Source of the DNA: Sphingomonas abietis
GTDB taxonomy: Bacteria; Pseudomonadota; Alphaproteobacteria; Sphingomonadales; Sphingomonadaceae
Direction of reading: 5' to 3'
Length of the DNA: 64,000 bases
Assembly: GCF_027625475.1 (NCBI RefSeq)
Contig: NZ_CP115174.1
Span: 3,938,501-4,002,500 of the forward strand
Within the stretch, counting starts at the first letter, position 1, and each line of letters starts with the position of its first letter. Positions 24,714 to 33,723 of the stretch are shown here, piece by piece. The notes beneath the pieces are model-generated. The model was not told where the DNA came from and did not search any database. It saw nothing but the letters and a program-made list of their open reading frames with translations. The position numbers and the translations under genes were made by a program.

Positions 24714-25574
24714 ATGCTCAGCTCCACCTACAGCCTGACGTCGCAAATCAAGCAGCAGCAGGCGTTGCAGAACCAGATTTCCAATCTCAACTACGACATC
24801 TCGTCGGGCGTGAAGGTGCATGTCGCCTCCGACGATCCGCAGGCCGCCGCCCAGATCGCCACGATCGGGCGCCAGCAGGCCAATGCGACCGTCTATGCCA
24901 GCAACGTGACCAACGCGCAGGCGACCGCCTCGCTCGTCGACACCAGCCTGTCGGGCATCCAGACGTCGGTGCAGCAGGCCAAAGAACTGATGCTGACCGC
25001 CTCCAACGGCACGCTCTCCAACGATCAGCGCAGTTCGGCGATCACCCAGTTGCAGAGCATCCAGCAGAGCCTGCAGGCGGCGTCCAAGGCCACCGATGCC
25101 GGTGGCAATCTGCTCTACGCACAGGGCGCGGCCACCCAGATCCCGATCGGAGACGGCGTGACCGTCGCGGCCGGCGAAAGCTATGACGACGTGTTCGGCA
25201 CCGTCTCGCTGACCAGCGGCGGCACCACCAGCCTCGATTCGATCCTGAGCAATGCGATCACCACGCTCCAGGGCGATTCCAGCGGCAATCTCAGCACCAC
25301 CGCCGTCGCCAGTTCGCTGAGCGCACTGGACGATGCCTCCACCCATATCTCGAACGCCCAATCCGATCTCGGCGTGCGCGAAACGCGGCTGAACACCGCA
25401 TCGGATACGCTGGCCACGTCGCAGACCAATCTCGCCACCTCGCGCTCGGCGCTCGAGGATACCGACGCGACCGAGGCCTACGCCACGATGTCGAGCAAGA
25501 TGACCATCCTCAACGCCGCGCAATCGGTGCTGGCATCGATCAACAAGGTGTCGCTGTTCGACAAGATCAGCTGA
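24714..25574 (+). CDS. flgL: Hook-filament junction protein FlgL
   Basis: FlgL (286 aa) resembles flagellin at both ends. The N-terminal segment reads QQQALQNQISNLNYDISSG, and the C-terminal one reads DATEAYATMSSKMTILNAAQSV. The middle is reduced. It lies 12 bases after flgK, last of the flgB-L run. A 225-base gap to motA follows, without a strong terminator. Confidence 0.93.
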   Translation: MLSSTYSLTSQIKQQQALQNQISNLNYDISSGVKVHVASDDPQAAAQIATIGRQQANATVYASNVTNAQATASLVDTSLSGIQTSVQQAKELMLTASNGTLSNDQRSSAITQLQSIQQSLQAASKATDAGGNLLYAQGAATQIPIGDGVTVAAGESYDDVFGTVSLTSGGTTSLDSILSNAITTLQGDSSGNLSTTAVASSLSALDDASTHISNAQSDLGVRETRLNTASDTLATSQTNLATSRSALEDTDATEAYATMSSKMTILNAAQSVLASINKVSLFDKIS

Positions 25575-25711
25575 GGCGCGGGCTTCGTTTCCGCGCGTCC
25601 GCGCCGCGCCGCATAAGGCGTCGCACAGCCTTTTCGCGCCATGCGAACGGGATCGCCCCGCTGTTGGCGCAACCGGGCGGCAGAGTGACCGCCGCCGGCG
25701 CAAAAATACAG

Positions 25712-25727
25712 TTACCCCGCCGCTAAC
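25712..25727 (+). promoter_or_regulatory. Candidate motA promoter element
   Basis: TTAC-N7-CTAAC resembles a CtrA box with two mismatches. The same bases contain GCCGCTAA (25719-25726), one mismatch from the sigma-28 -10, with CAAA 14 bases upstream instead of TAAA-N15. It lies 73-88 bases before the motA ATG; which factor acts is undecided. Confidence 0.3.
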
Positions 25728-25799
25728 TTAGCAATTCGTTTCCACTTTGCGGGGTAGGACGAGTCCTAGCGTCAAGTGTTTCCAACAGGGGTTTTCGGC

Positions 25800-26663
25800 A
25801 TGTTCGCAGCGATCGGCCTGGTCGTCCTTCTCGGCATGGTGTTCGGCGGCTTCGCCTTCACCGGCGGCGACCTCGGCCCGGTCATGGAGTCGATCCCCCA
25901 CGAGATGATCATCATCGGCGGCGCCGCTCTGGGCGCCACGATCGCGGGCAACTCGATGAAGGAGCTGAAGCAGCTCGGCGGCGGGCTCGGCAAGATCTTC
26001 AAGGGGCCGAAATACAAGAAGCAGGACTTTCTCGACGCGATCTTCCTGGTCTCCGGCCTGATGAAGATGCTGCGCACCGACGGCCCCGTCGCGGTCGAGC
26101 CGCATATCGAGGATCCCAATTCCTCGACCGTGTTCGCCAATTACCCCAAGCTGCTCAAGGACAAGACGCTCGTCCATCTGGTCTGCGACACGCTGCGCCT
26201 CGTCGTGGTGTCGTCCGGCACCCTCGATCCGCACGCGGTCGAGGAGGTGATGGATAACACGCTCAAGACCCATCATCATGACGATATCCGCCCGGCCGAG
26301 ATGCTTCAGGGCCTCGCCGATGCGCTGCCGGCGCTCGGTATCGTCGCGGCCGTTCTCGGCGTGGTGAAGACGATGGGCTCGATCGACAAGCCGCCCTCGA
26401 TCCTCGGCGCGATGATCGGTTCGGCGCTGGTCGGCACCTTCATGGGCGTGCTGCTCGCCTACGGCATCGTCGGCCCCTTCGCGTCGCGCTGCAAGCAGGT
26501 GGTCGAGAGCGACGCCTCGATCTACCATGTCGTCAAGCAGATCATCATCGCCTCGCTCCACGGCCATCCGCTGCCGCTGGTGATCGAGGCGGCGCGCTCC
26601 AGCATCAGCCACTCGAACCAGCCGGCCTTCGCCGACGTGTTCGACGGCATGCGCGGTCGCTAA
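25800..26663 (+). CDS. motA: Flagellar stator protein MotA
   Basis: MotA (287 aa) forms the ion channel of the motor with MotB. Four membrane segments are visible (near residues 1-20, 33-50, 165-190 and 200-225), with ALPALGIVAAVLGVVKTMGSID and IGSALVGTFMGVLLAYGIVGP, the channel helices. The cytoplasmic loop holds basic and acidic residues for FliG contact. ATG 25800 (MFAAIGLVV) is chosen with AGGGG about 10 bases upstream; an in-frame GTG at 25776 would add eight residues. Three bases separate it from motB. Confidence 0.95.
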   Translation: MFAAIGLVVLLGMVFGGFAFTGGDLGPVMESIPHEMIIIGGAALGATIAGNSMKELKQLGGGLGKIFKGPKYKKQDFLDAIFLVSGLMKMLRTDGPVAVEPHIEDPNSSTVFANYPKLLKDKTLVHLVCDTLRLVVVSSGTLDPHAVEEVMDNTLKTHHHDDIRPAEMLQGLADALPALGIVAAVLGVVKTMGSIDKPPSILGAMIGSALVGTFMGVLLAYGIVGPFASRCKQVVESDASIYHVVKQIIIASLHGHPLPLVIEAARSSISHSNQPAFADVFDGMRGR

Positions 26664-26666
26664 GCC

Positions 26667-27653
26667 ATGGCGAGCGCTGCCAAGCGCGGCCGCAACGAGC
26701 CTGCCGAGCCGCCCAAGATCATCATCGTCAAGAAGATCACCGGCGAGAGCCATGGTGGCCATCATGGCGGCGCGTGGAAGGTCGCCTATGCCGATTTCGT
26801 GACCGCGATGATGGCGTTCTTCCTGTTGCTGTGGATTCTCGGCGCCACCACCGAGAAGCAACGCAAGGGCATCGCCGACTATTTCTCCCCGACGCTCGTC
26901 CAGATGCGCGAGAAGTCGGCGGGATCGAACGGCATGTTCGGCGGCGATTCGATCATCGCCAAGGACAAATATGCGCACCGCGCCTCGCAGACCGGATCGA
27001 AGAGCATCACCATCCCCAAGGACGCCTCCGGCGGCCAGAAGGAGGGCGCCGCCGCGATCCGCACGCGCGATCGCATCCGCTTCCAGGTGCTCCAGAAGAA
27101 GCTCGAGCAGCAGATGAAGGCGAGCAAGACGACCACCGGGCTCACCCAGCATGTCCGTTTCACCGAGACGCCCGAGGGCTTACGCATCGATATCGTCGAT
27201 GGTGCCGATTTCTCGATGTTCGCGCTCGGATCGGACAATCTGGTGCCGCGCGCCGCCCAGTTGATCAGCGAGGTCGCCTCCACGCTCGTCGGCGTCCCCA
27301 ATGGCGTGATCGTGCGCGGCCATACCGATGGCCTGCCTTATGCCGCCGGGCGCAGCGTCAACAACTGGACCCTATCGTCGGCGCGCGCCGAGGCGACCCG
27401 CAAGGCGCTGGCGACGGGCGGCGTCGGGCAGGATCGCTTCCTGCGCATCGAGGGCGTCGCCGATCGCGAGCCCTATCAGGGCGCGCCGAATGCCTATGAT
27501 CCGCGCAACCGCCGCATGTCGATCACCCTCGCCTGGACGGAGGGCGGCGCCGATGAAAGCGCCGTACAGGCGATGCAGTCGCAGATGACGAGCAGCGCCG
27601 AGGGCGGCACCGCGCCTGCGTCGACTGAAAAGCGCGCCTTCGATCCCCATTGA
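26667..27653 (+). CDS. motB: Flagellar stator protein MotB
   Basis: MotB (328 aa) has a basic N-terminus and one membrane helix with the proton-binding Asp (AYADFVTAMMAFFLLLW, about residues 40-56). A plug/linker follows, then an OmpA-like peptidoglycan-binding domain. That domain includes VIVRGHTDGLPYAAG and NNWTLSSARAEATRKAL, then DPRNRRMSI. It anchors the stator to the cell wall. Together with motA it is the canonical stator; the smaller pair at 15228-16438 is a second system. Confidence 0.95.
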   Translation: MASAAKRGRNEPAEPPKIIIVKKITGESHGGHHGGAWKVAYADFVTAMMAFFLLLWILGATTEKQRKGIADYFSPTLVQMREKSAGSNGMFGGDSIIAKDKYAHRASQTGSKSITIPKDASGGQKEGAAAIRTRDRIRFQVLQKKLEQQMKASKTTTGLTQHVRFTETPEGLRIDIVDGADFSMFALGSDNLVPRAAQLISEVASTLVGVPNGVIVRGHTDGLPYAAGRSVNNWTLSSARAEATRKALATGGVGQDRFLRIEGVADREPYQGAPNAYDPRNRRMSITLAWTEGGADESAVQAMQSQMTSSAEGGTAPASTEKRAFDPH

Positions 27654-27713
27654 AGCTTTCGCGGGTTTCGGAAGCCCTTCGACAAGCCGGACGCTCTCTG
27701 GCAGATGCGGGAC

Positions 27714-28562
27714 ATGACCCGCATCGCCTACCTCAATGGCAGCTTCCTGCCGCTCGAAGACACCAGGATATCGATCCTCGATCGCGGCTTCCTGTTTGCG
27801 GACGGCATCTATGAGGTGACCGCCGTGCTGGACGGCCGGCTGGTCGATACGCCGCGCCACATGGCCCGGCTCGCCCGATCGGCACGCGAGATCGGAATGC
27901 GTCTGCGCGAGACGACCGAACAGATCGAGACGATCGAGCGCGAACTGATCGCGCGCAACGGCCTGATCGAAGGGCTCGTCTATTTGCAGGCGACGCGCGG
28001 CACCGATGCCGACCGCGATTTCCTCTCGGCCGCCGATCTCGAACCGACGCTGGTGATGTTCACGCAGGCCAAGGCCTTGATCGACGCCCCCGCCGCACGC
28101 ACCGGTATCTCCGTCGCCACCGTGCCGGACATTCGCTGGGGCCGGCGCGACATCAAGAGCGTGATGCTGCTGGCGCAGGTGCTGGCCAAGCAGGAGGCGG
28201 TGCGGGCCGGCGCGCAGGATGCGTGGCTGGTCGCCGACGGCATGGTGACCGAAGGCGCCTCGTCCACCGCCTGGATCCTGACCCAGGGCGGCACGCTCGT
28301 CACCCGCTCCAAATCCCACGTCACCCTGCCCGGCTGCACCGGCGACGCGCTGGCGGCGCTGGTCGGCGAACTAGGCCTGACGATCGATTTCCGGCCTTTC
28401 TCGGTGGAAGAGGCCCTGGCCGCGAAGGAGGCGTTCAACTCTGCCGCCGGATCGCTGATCCTGCCGGTCGTCGCGATCGACGGCCAGCCGATTGGAGACG
28501 GCGCACCCGGCCCCGTCACCACCCGCCTGCGCGAACGCTATATCGCCCACGCACGGGCCTGA
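27714..28562 (+). CDS. D-amino-acid aminotransferase (class IV, Dat-like)
   Basis: A 282-residue PLP-dependent fold-type IV aminotransferase. D-alanine aminotransferases interconvert D-Ala and D-Glu for peptidoglycan. RRDIKSVMLLAQVLAKQEA carries the PLP-binding Lys. YLQATRGTDADRDF and GASSTAWIL are family segments. ATG 27714 (MTRIAYLNG) is preferred over ATG 27705 because GCGGGAC stands just upstream. The gene follows motB by 60 bases, with the poxB-like gene next. Exact donor specificity, versus a branched-chain or aminodeoxychorismate enzyme, is inferred from the D-AAT-like Lys motif. Confidence 0.85.
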   Translation: MTRIAYLNGSFLPLEDTRISILDRGFLFADGIYEVTAVLDGRLVDTPRHMARLARSAREIGMRLRETTEQIETIERELIARNGLIEGLVYLQATRGTDADRDFLSAADLEPTLVMFTQAKALIDAPAARTGISVATVPDIRWGRRDIKSVMLLAQVLAKQEAVRAGAQDAWLVADGMVTEGASSTAWILTQGGTLVTRSKSHVTLPGCTGDALAALVGELGLTIDFRPFSVEEALAAKEAFNSAAGSLILPVVAIDGQPIGDGAPGPVTTRLRERYIAHARA

Positions 28563-28620
28563 GCGGAACGACGGGGCCGTCAAAGGGTTCGGAAGTGAAA
28601 CCTTCCAAGGAGCCCTGCCC

Positions 28621-30336
28621 ATGTCCCGCACCGTCGCCGAAGTCATCGTCGAAACGCTGGAACAGGCCGGCGTCAAGCGCTGCTACGGCGTACCGGGCGA
28701 CACGCTGAACCATGTCACCGATGCGATCCGGGACAGCGGCATCCGCTGGGTCCATGTCCGCCACGAGGAGGCGGGCGGCTTTGCCGCCGGCGCCGACGCG
28801 ATGCTGACCGATGAACTGGCGGCCTGCGCCGGCTCCTGCGGACCCGGCAGCCTGCACTTCATCAACGGCCTCTATGAAAGCCACCGCAACCGCGCGCCGG
28901 TGGTGCTAATCGCCAGCCAGATCGTGCGCGACGAGCTGGGTTTCGATTTTCCGCAGGAGGTGGATTTCAAGTCGGTCTACGCCGCATCCTCGGTGTTCTG
29001 CGACGAGATCCGCACCCCGGCACAGGCCCGCCGCAAGACCGCGATGGCGGCACAGGCGGCCTTGTCGAAGAAGGGCGTGGCGGTGCTGATCGTGCCGGCC
29101 GACATCTCGGCCTCCAAGGCGCCGGAAGAGCCCGCCTTCGCCGTCCATCGCGCCGCGCCCGTCACCCGCCCCTCGGATGCCGAGCTGGACCGGATCGCCG
29201 TCGCGCTCAACCAAGGCAAGAAGATCGCCATCTATGGCGGCTCCGGCTGCCAGCATGCGCATGATCAGGTCGTGGCACTGGCCGAGCGGCTCGGCGCGCC
29301 CGTCGCGCATACCTCGCGCGCCAAGGATTTCCTCGAACATGCCAACCCCTTCGATGTCGGCATGACCGGCATCTTCGGCATCGAGAGCGGCTATCATGCG
29401 CTGATCGAGTGCGACACGCTGCTGCTGCTCGGCTGCGATTTCGCCTGGCGGCAATTCTATCCGTCCAACGCCACGATCATCCAGATCGACATCGACGGCA
29501 CCCATCTCGGCCGCCGCCACCCGGTGACGATCGGTGCGGTGGGCGACATCGCCCCGACCCTCGACGCGCTGCTCCCACGCATTCGTGCGCGCGAAACGCG
29601 TGCTTTCTTGGACGAATGCCTCGATCACAAGACGAAGGCGCTGGCGAAGCTGGAGAAGCGCTCGGTCACCGGCAAGGGCGGCGCGATCCACCCGCAATAT
29701 CTCACCGAAACGATCTCGCGCCTGTCCGCGCCGGACGCGGTGTTCACCGCCGATGGCGGATCGCCAATGGTCTGGTGCCTGCGCCATGTCGCATCGACCG
29801 GCAGCAACCGCACGATCATCTCGCTGACTCACGGCACCATGGCGAATGCGATGCCGCAGGCCTTGGGCGCCAAGGCCGCCTATCCCGATCGGCAGGTAAT
29901 CGCGCTGTCGGGCGATGGCGGCCTCGCCATGCTGCTCGGCGATCTGCTGACCGCCGTGCAGGAAAAGCTGCCGATCAAGGTCTGCGTCTACGACAATTCG
30001 TCGCTCGGCTTCGTCGAGCTGGAGCAGAAGGTGGAAGGGCTCATCGAAAGCTACACCGATCTCCACAATCCCGATTTTTCCAAGGTGGCGGAAGCGATCG
30101 GCTTCTGGGGTCGCCGTGTCGAACAGGGCGACGATGTCGAGGCGGCGGTGCGCGACTGGCTGGCCACCCCGGGGCCGGCGCTGCTCGACGTGGTGGTCGA
30201 CAAGAACGAACTGGTGATGCCGCCCAAGATCGAGGCGAGCCAGGTGTTCGGCACCGCCCTCTACGGCGCGAAGGCCGTGCTCGGCGGCCGGGCGAGGGAT
30301 GTGGTCAGCATGATCAAGGAAAATCTGCTGAATTGA
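28621..30336 (+). CDS. poxB: Pyruvate dehydrogenase (quinone) PoxB
   Basis: This 571-residue thiamine-diphosphate flavoprotein matches E. coli PoxB (572 aa), which oxidises pyruvate to acetate and CO2 and passes electrons to ubiquinone. HVRHEEAGGFAAGADAML includes the catalytic Glu. CAGSCGPGSLHFINGLYES and GDGGLAMLLGDLLTAVQE (ThDP/Mg site) are conserved. YGGSGCQHAH belongs to the FAD domain. ATG 28621 has AAGGAG about 10 bases upstream. A hairpin terminator follows. A pure acetolactate synthase is less likely given length and PoxB-specific segments. Confidence 0.9.
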   Translation: MSRTVAEVIVETLEQAGVKRCYGVPGDTLNHVTDAIRDSGIRWVHVRHEEAGGFAAGADAMLTDELAACAGSCGPGSLHFINGLYESHRNRAPVVLIASQIVRDELGFDFPQEVDFKSVYAASSVFCDEIRTPAQARRKTAMAAQAALSKKGVAVLIVPADISASKAPEEPAFAVHRAAPVTRPSDAELDRIAVALNQGKKIAIYGGSGCQHAHDQVVALAERLGAPVAHTSRAKDFLEHANPFDVGMTGIFGIESGYHALIECDTLLLLGCDFAWRQFYPSNATIIQIDIDGTHLGRRHPVTIGAVGDIAPTLDALLPRIRARETRAFLDECLDHKTKALAKLEKRSVTGKGGAIHPQYLTETISRLSAPDAVFTADGGSPMVWCLRHVASTGSNRTIISLTHGTMANAMPQALGAKAAYPDRQVIALSGDGGLAMLLGDLLTAVQEKLPIKVCVYDNSSLGFVELEQKVEGLIESYTDLHNPDFSKVAEAIGFWGRRVEQGDDVEAAVRDWLATPGPALLDVVVDKNELVMPPKIEASQVFGTALYGAKAVLGGRARDVVSMIKENLLN

Positions 30337-30344
30337 CCGTATGA

Positions 30345-30375
30345 ATATCCTCCCCCCTCGAAGGGGGGAGGATAT
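30345..30375. terminator. Bidirectional hairpin terminator
   Basis: Perfect 14-base-pair stem (ATATCCTCCCCCCT at 30345-30358, its complement at 30362-30375) with a 3-base loop. It lies between the convergent poxB and dienelactone hydrolase genes and can serve both strands. Confidence 0.8.
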
Positions 30376-30379
30376 CGGA

Positions 30380-31120
30380 TCAGCCCAGATTGCGGCTGAA
30401 AAGGTCGAGCATTTCCTTCCAGCCACGCTCGGCCGAGGCCTTGTCGTAGATCGGGAAATCCGGCTTCATCCAGCCGTGCAGCGCGCCCGGATAGATTTCG
30501 GCACGGTAGGTGAGACCAGCCGCATCGAACGCCGCCTTCAGCCGCTCGTGCATCTCGGGCGTGTAGCTGTGATCATTGTCCGCGCCGGCGACATAGACCT
30601 CCGCCTTGATCTGCGGCGCGAGCAGATGAGGGCTGTTCGGCTGATCCGTGGCGAGGTTGCCGCCATGATAGCTCGCCGCCGCCGCCACCCGATCGGGGTA
30701 GGTGCCCGCCGTCGCCAGCGCCATGCCGCCGCCCATGCAGAAGCCGACGACGCCAACCTTGCCGCCCTTCACATCGCTGCGCGTATCGAGATAATCGAGA
30801 TAGGCACGCGTGTCGGCGGCGGCCTTGTCCGGCCCGGTGACGGCCATCAGCGGGCCGATGATCTTCATGAACTCGCCGCTGGCGAAGACCTCGGTGGGCG
30901 TCGGGATGTGGTATTCGCCCGAACGGTAGAAGAGATCGGGCAGCAGCGCGAGATAGCCGTTGTCGGCCAGCCGCGTTGCGATATCGAGCAGCGCCGGGCG
31001 CATACCCAGCGCATCCATGTAGATGATCACGGCCGGCCAAGGGCCGGTGCCTTCCGGCGTCACCACGTAGGTCGGGCAATCGCCGTCCGCGGTGTGGATC
31101 GTAACCTGTTCCTGAGCCAT
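30380..31120 (-). CDS. Dienelactone hydrolase family protein
   Basis: This 246-residue alpha/beta hydrolase has the DLH nucleophile Cys in VGVVGFCMGGGMAL (about residues 120-133). A catalytic Asp lies in VAGADNDHSYTP and a His in GALHGWM. DLH enzymes hydrolyse carboxymethylenebutenolide-type lactones, but many relatives act on other esters, so the substrate is open. No signal peptide is seen. No catechol-degradation operon surrounds it. The gene is monocistronic-looking, with the terminator above. Confidence 0.88.
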   Translation of the reverse strand: MAQEQVTIHTADGDCPTYVVTPEGTGPWPAVIIYMDALGMRPALLDIATRLADNGYLALLPDLFYRSGEYHIPTPTEVFASGEFMKIIGPLMAVTGPDKAAADTRAYLDYLDTRSDVKGGKVGVVGFCMGGGMALATAGTYPDRVAAAASYHGGNLATDQPNSPHLLAPQIKAEVYVAGADNDHSYTPEMHERLKAAFDAAGLTYRAEIYPGALHGWMKPDFPIYDKASAERGWKEMLDLFSRNLG

Positions 31121-31180
31121 GCAAAATCCTTGTTACGCGTCACCCCTCGGCGCCCCGGTTGGCGACCGGGAACGCCATCG

Positions 31181-32821
31181 TCAAGCCGGCACGCGCCGGC
31201 GGAAGCTGTCCGGATCGGCGGCATCCCACCAGCGACGCAGCGAATCATGGCTGGTGCCGGCGATCAGTTCGCCCTCCTCCACGAAGGGATAGACTTCGTT
31301 CATCTGCTTCATTTCGGCGACATTGATCCGCTGGCGCAGATGACCCGGCTGGAAATCGCTCGGCGATTCAAGCCCGGCCGCCACGACGATCTCGTGCAGC
31401 GCGTTGACCGTCGATTTATGAAAGCGCGCCACCCGCTCGGCCTTCTCCGGAATGACGAGGCCGCGCTGGCGTGCCGGCGACTGGGTGGCGACGCCGGTCG
31501 GGCAGAGATCGGTGTGGCATTTCATCGATTGCACGCAGCCCAGCGAGAACATGAAGGGCCGCGCCGCGTTGCACCAATCCGCGCCCAGCGCCGCGTTCAT
31601 CGCGATCGCCGCACCCGATGCGACCTTGCCCGATGCCGCCAGCCTCACCTGCCCCTTGAGGCCGGCCCCGACCAGCGCGTTGCGCGCGATGATCAGGCCT
31701 TCGCGCAACGGCATGCCGACGCGATCGGACAATTCGGTCGGCGCCGCGCCGGTGCCGCCCTCGGCGCCATCGATGACGATGAAATCCAGCGTGATGCCGG
31801 TCGCCAGCATCGCCTTCACCACCGCCATCAGTTCGTGCGGAAAACCGACGCACAGCTTGATGCCGACCGGCTTGCCGCCGGACAGGTCGCGCATCCTGGC
31901 AGCGAACTCCAATAACCCCTTGGGCGTCGAGAAGGCGCTATGCGCGGCGGGCGAGAGGCAATCCTTGCCCTGTTCGATATCGCGCGTCTCGGCGATCTCC
32001 CGCGTCACCTTGGGGCCCGGCAGCACCCCGCCATGGCCAGGCTTGGCGCCCTGGCTCAGCTTGATCTCGGTCATCTTCACCTGATCGAGCTGCGCCTTGT
32101 CGCGGAAATGCTCGGGATCGAAATGGCCGTCCTTCGTCCGGCAGCCGAAATAGCCCGATCCCAGTTCCCATACGATGTCGCCACCATGCTTGCGATGATA
32201 GGGGGAGAGACTGCCCTCGCCGGTATCATGATAGAAACCGCCGATCTTCGCGCCCAGGTTCAGCGCCTCGATCGCGTTGGCGCCGAGCGAGCCGAAGCTC
32301 ATCGCCGAGATGTTGAGCCGCGACGCCATATAGGGCCGCGAGCATTGATCCGATCCGACCCGCACCCGCATGTCCTTCGGCGCGCCGGAATTGGGCACCA
32401 TCGAATGCGCCAACCACTCATATTCGCCCGAATAGACATCCAGTTCGGTGCCGAAGGGATGCGAATCCACATCGCCCTTGGCACGGGCATAGACCAGCGA
32501 GCGCTCGTCGATGCTGAACGGCCGCCCCTCCAGATTGCTCTCCACCACATAGGCGCGGAGGAACGGCCGCAGCCATTCGAAGAACCAGCGCACATGCGCG
32601 GAGGCCGGATAGTTGCGACGCAGGCTGTGCTCGGTCTGGACGAGATCGACCAGCGTGACCGCCAGTGCCGGCAGGGTGATCACCAGCGCCCACAATGCGA
32701 GGGGATGACGATGCGCCACCAGCACGGCCACCGCACTCAGCACGATGCTTCCCCACAGCATCAGGTTGCGGCCGACAGGCGCGTCCGTAAACAGCGCCGC
32801 ACCGATATTTGCCCTCGCCAT
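31181..32821 (-). CDS. FMN-binding glutamate-synthase family protein (membrane-linked)
   Basis: This 546-residue protein has two N-terminal membrane segments (about residues 13-32 and 37-56), then a glutamate-synthase-type FMN domain. Key segments are FGSLGANAIEALNLGAKIG, GAKPGHGGVLPGPKVT and IDGAEGGTGAAPTE. The 3Fe-4S cysteines lie in SMKCHTDLCPTGVATQ. It has no amidotransferase domain, so it is not a complete GltB. Such stand-alone proteins occur in proteobacteria without a settled reaction. ATG 32821 is chosen because AAGGAG lies 7 bases upstream. Confidence 0.85.
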   Translation of the reverse strand: MARANIGAALFTDAPVGRNLMLWGSIVLSAVAVLVAHRHPLALWALVITLPALAVTLVDLVQTEHSLRRNYPASAHVRWFFEWLRPFLRAYVVESNLEGRPFSIDERSLVYARAKGDVDSHPFGTELDVYSGEYEWLAHSMVPNSGAPKDMRVRVGSDQCSRPYMASRLNISAMSFGSLGANAIEALNLGAKIGGFYHDTGEGSLSPYHRKHGGDIVWELGSGYFGCRTKDGHFDPEHFRDKAQLDQVKMTEIKLSQGAKPGHGGVLPGPKVTREIAETRDIEQGKDCLSPAAHSAFSTPKGLLEFAARMRDLSGGKPVGIKLCVGFPHELMAVVKAMLATGITLDFIVIDGAEGGTGAAPTELSDRVGMPLREGLIIARNALVGAGLKGQVRLAASGKVASGAAIAMNAALGADWCNAARPFMFSLGCVQSMKCHTDLCPTGVATQSPARQRGLVIPEKAERVARFHKSTVNALHEIVVAAGLESPSDFQPGHLRQRINVAEMKQMNEVYPFVEEGELIAGTSHDSLRRWWDAADPDSFRRRVPA

Positions 32822-32907
32822 GCTTTTCTCCTTCGGATCGCACCCTAGGGTGGCGCGCCTCGATGACAAAACCCATATCGCCGGCGAACCGATTCACGGA
32901 GACCTGC

Positions 32908-33702
32908 ATGACCCAAGCCCGCCAGCCCAGCCTCTATATTCCGCATGGCGGCGGCCCCTGCTTCTTCATGGACGATCCCCGCGGCATCTGGACGGGGATG
33001 GAAACCTTCCTGCGGGATCTGCCGACGCTGCTGCCGGCACGGCCGACGGCGATCCTGATCGTATCGGGTCATTGGGAGACGGAGGGCTTCGCCTTCACCG
33101 CCGCCGCCCGACCCGGACTGCTGTTCGACTATTACGGCTTTCCACCGCACACCTATCAACTGACCTATCCCGCCCCCGGTGATCCGGCGCTGGCGGCGAA
33201 GGCGGCGGGGCTGCTGGCGGCAACGGGCATGACCACCAGCCTCGACGCGACGCGCGGGCTCGATCATGGCGTGTTCGTACCGCTCAAGGTCGCGTTCCCG
33301 GATGCCGACATCCCGGTGGTGGAGATGTCGACCGATCTTCGCCTCGATCCCGCCGAGCATCTCGCCGCCGGCCGCGCGCTCGCCCCGTTGCGGGACGAAG
33401 GCGTGCTGATCATCGGCGCGGGCATGAGCTTTCACAATATGCGCGGCTACGGGCGCCCCGCATCCACCGAACCCTCGCGACAGTTCGACAGCTGGCTCGC
33501 AGCGGCGGCGACGGCCGAAGCGGGGTCGCGATCCGACGCCCTGCTACGCTGGGCCGATGCCCCCGCCGGCCGCTTCTCCCACCCGCGCGAGGAGCATCTG
33601 CTGCCGTTGATGGTCGCAGCCGGCGCCAGCGACGCGGCGGGCGAGCGAGTCTATGGCGAACTGGTGATGGAGACGGCGATCTCGGGCTTCCGCTTCGCCT
33701 GA
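32908..33702 (+). CDS. DODA-type extradiol aromatic ring-opening dioxygenase
   Basis: A 264-residue LigB/DODA-family enzyme. These non-heme iron dioxygenases open catechol-type rings; bacterial members include 4,5-DOPA dioxygenases such as YgiD. Candidate metal-binding His residues sit in LYIPHGGGPCFF, IVSGHWETEGF and SFHNMRGY, and DATRGLDHGVFVPLK is a family signature. ATG 32908 follows GGAGACCTGC. Its start is 86 bases from the divergent glutamate-synthase-like gene. Substrate is not predicted beyond small catechols. Confidence 0.87.
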   Translation: MTQARQPSLYIPHGGGPCFFMDDPRGIWTGMETFLRDLPTLLPARPTAILIVSGHWETEGFAFTAAARPGLLFDYYGFPPHTYQLTYPAPGDPALAAKAAGLLAATGMTTSLDATRGLDHGVFVPLKVAFPDADIPVVEMSTDLRLDPAEHLAAGRALAPLRDEGVLIIGAGMSFHNMRGYGRPASTEPSRQFDSWLAAAATAEAGSRSDALLRWADAPAGRFSHPREEHLLPLMVAAGASDAAGERVYGELVMETAISGFRFA

Positions 33703-33723
33703 GGCTATGCTCCAAGGGCGGGC

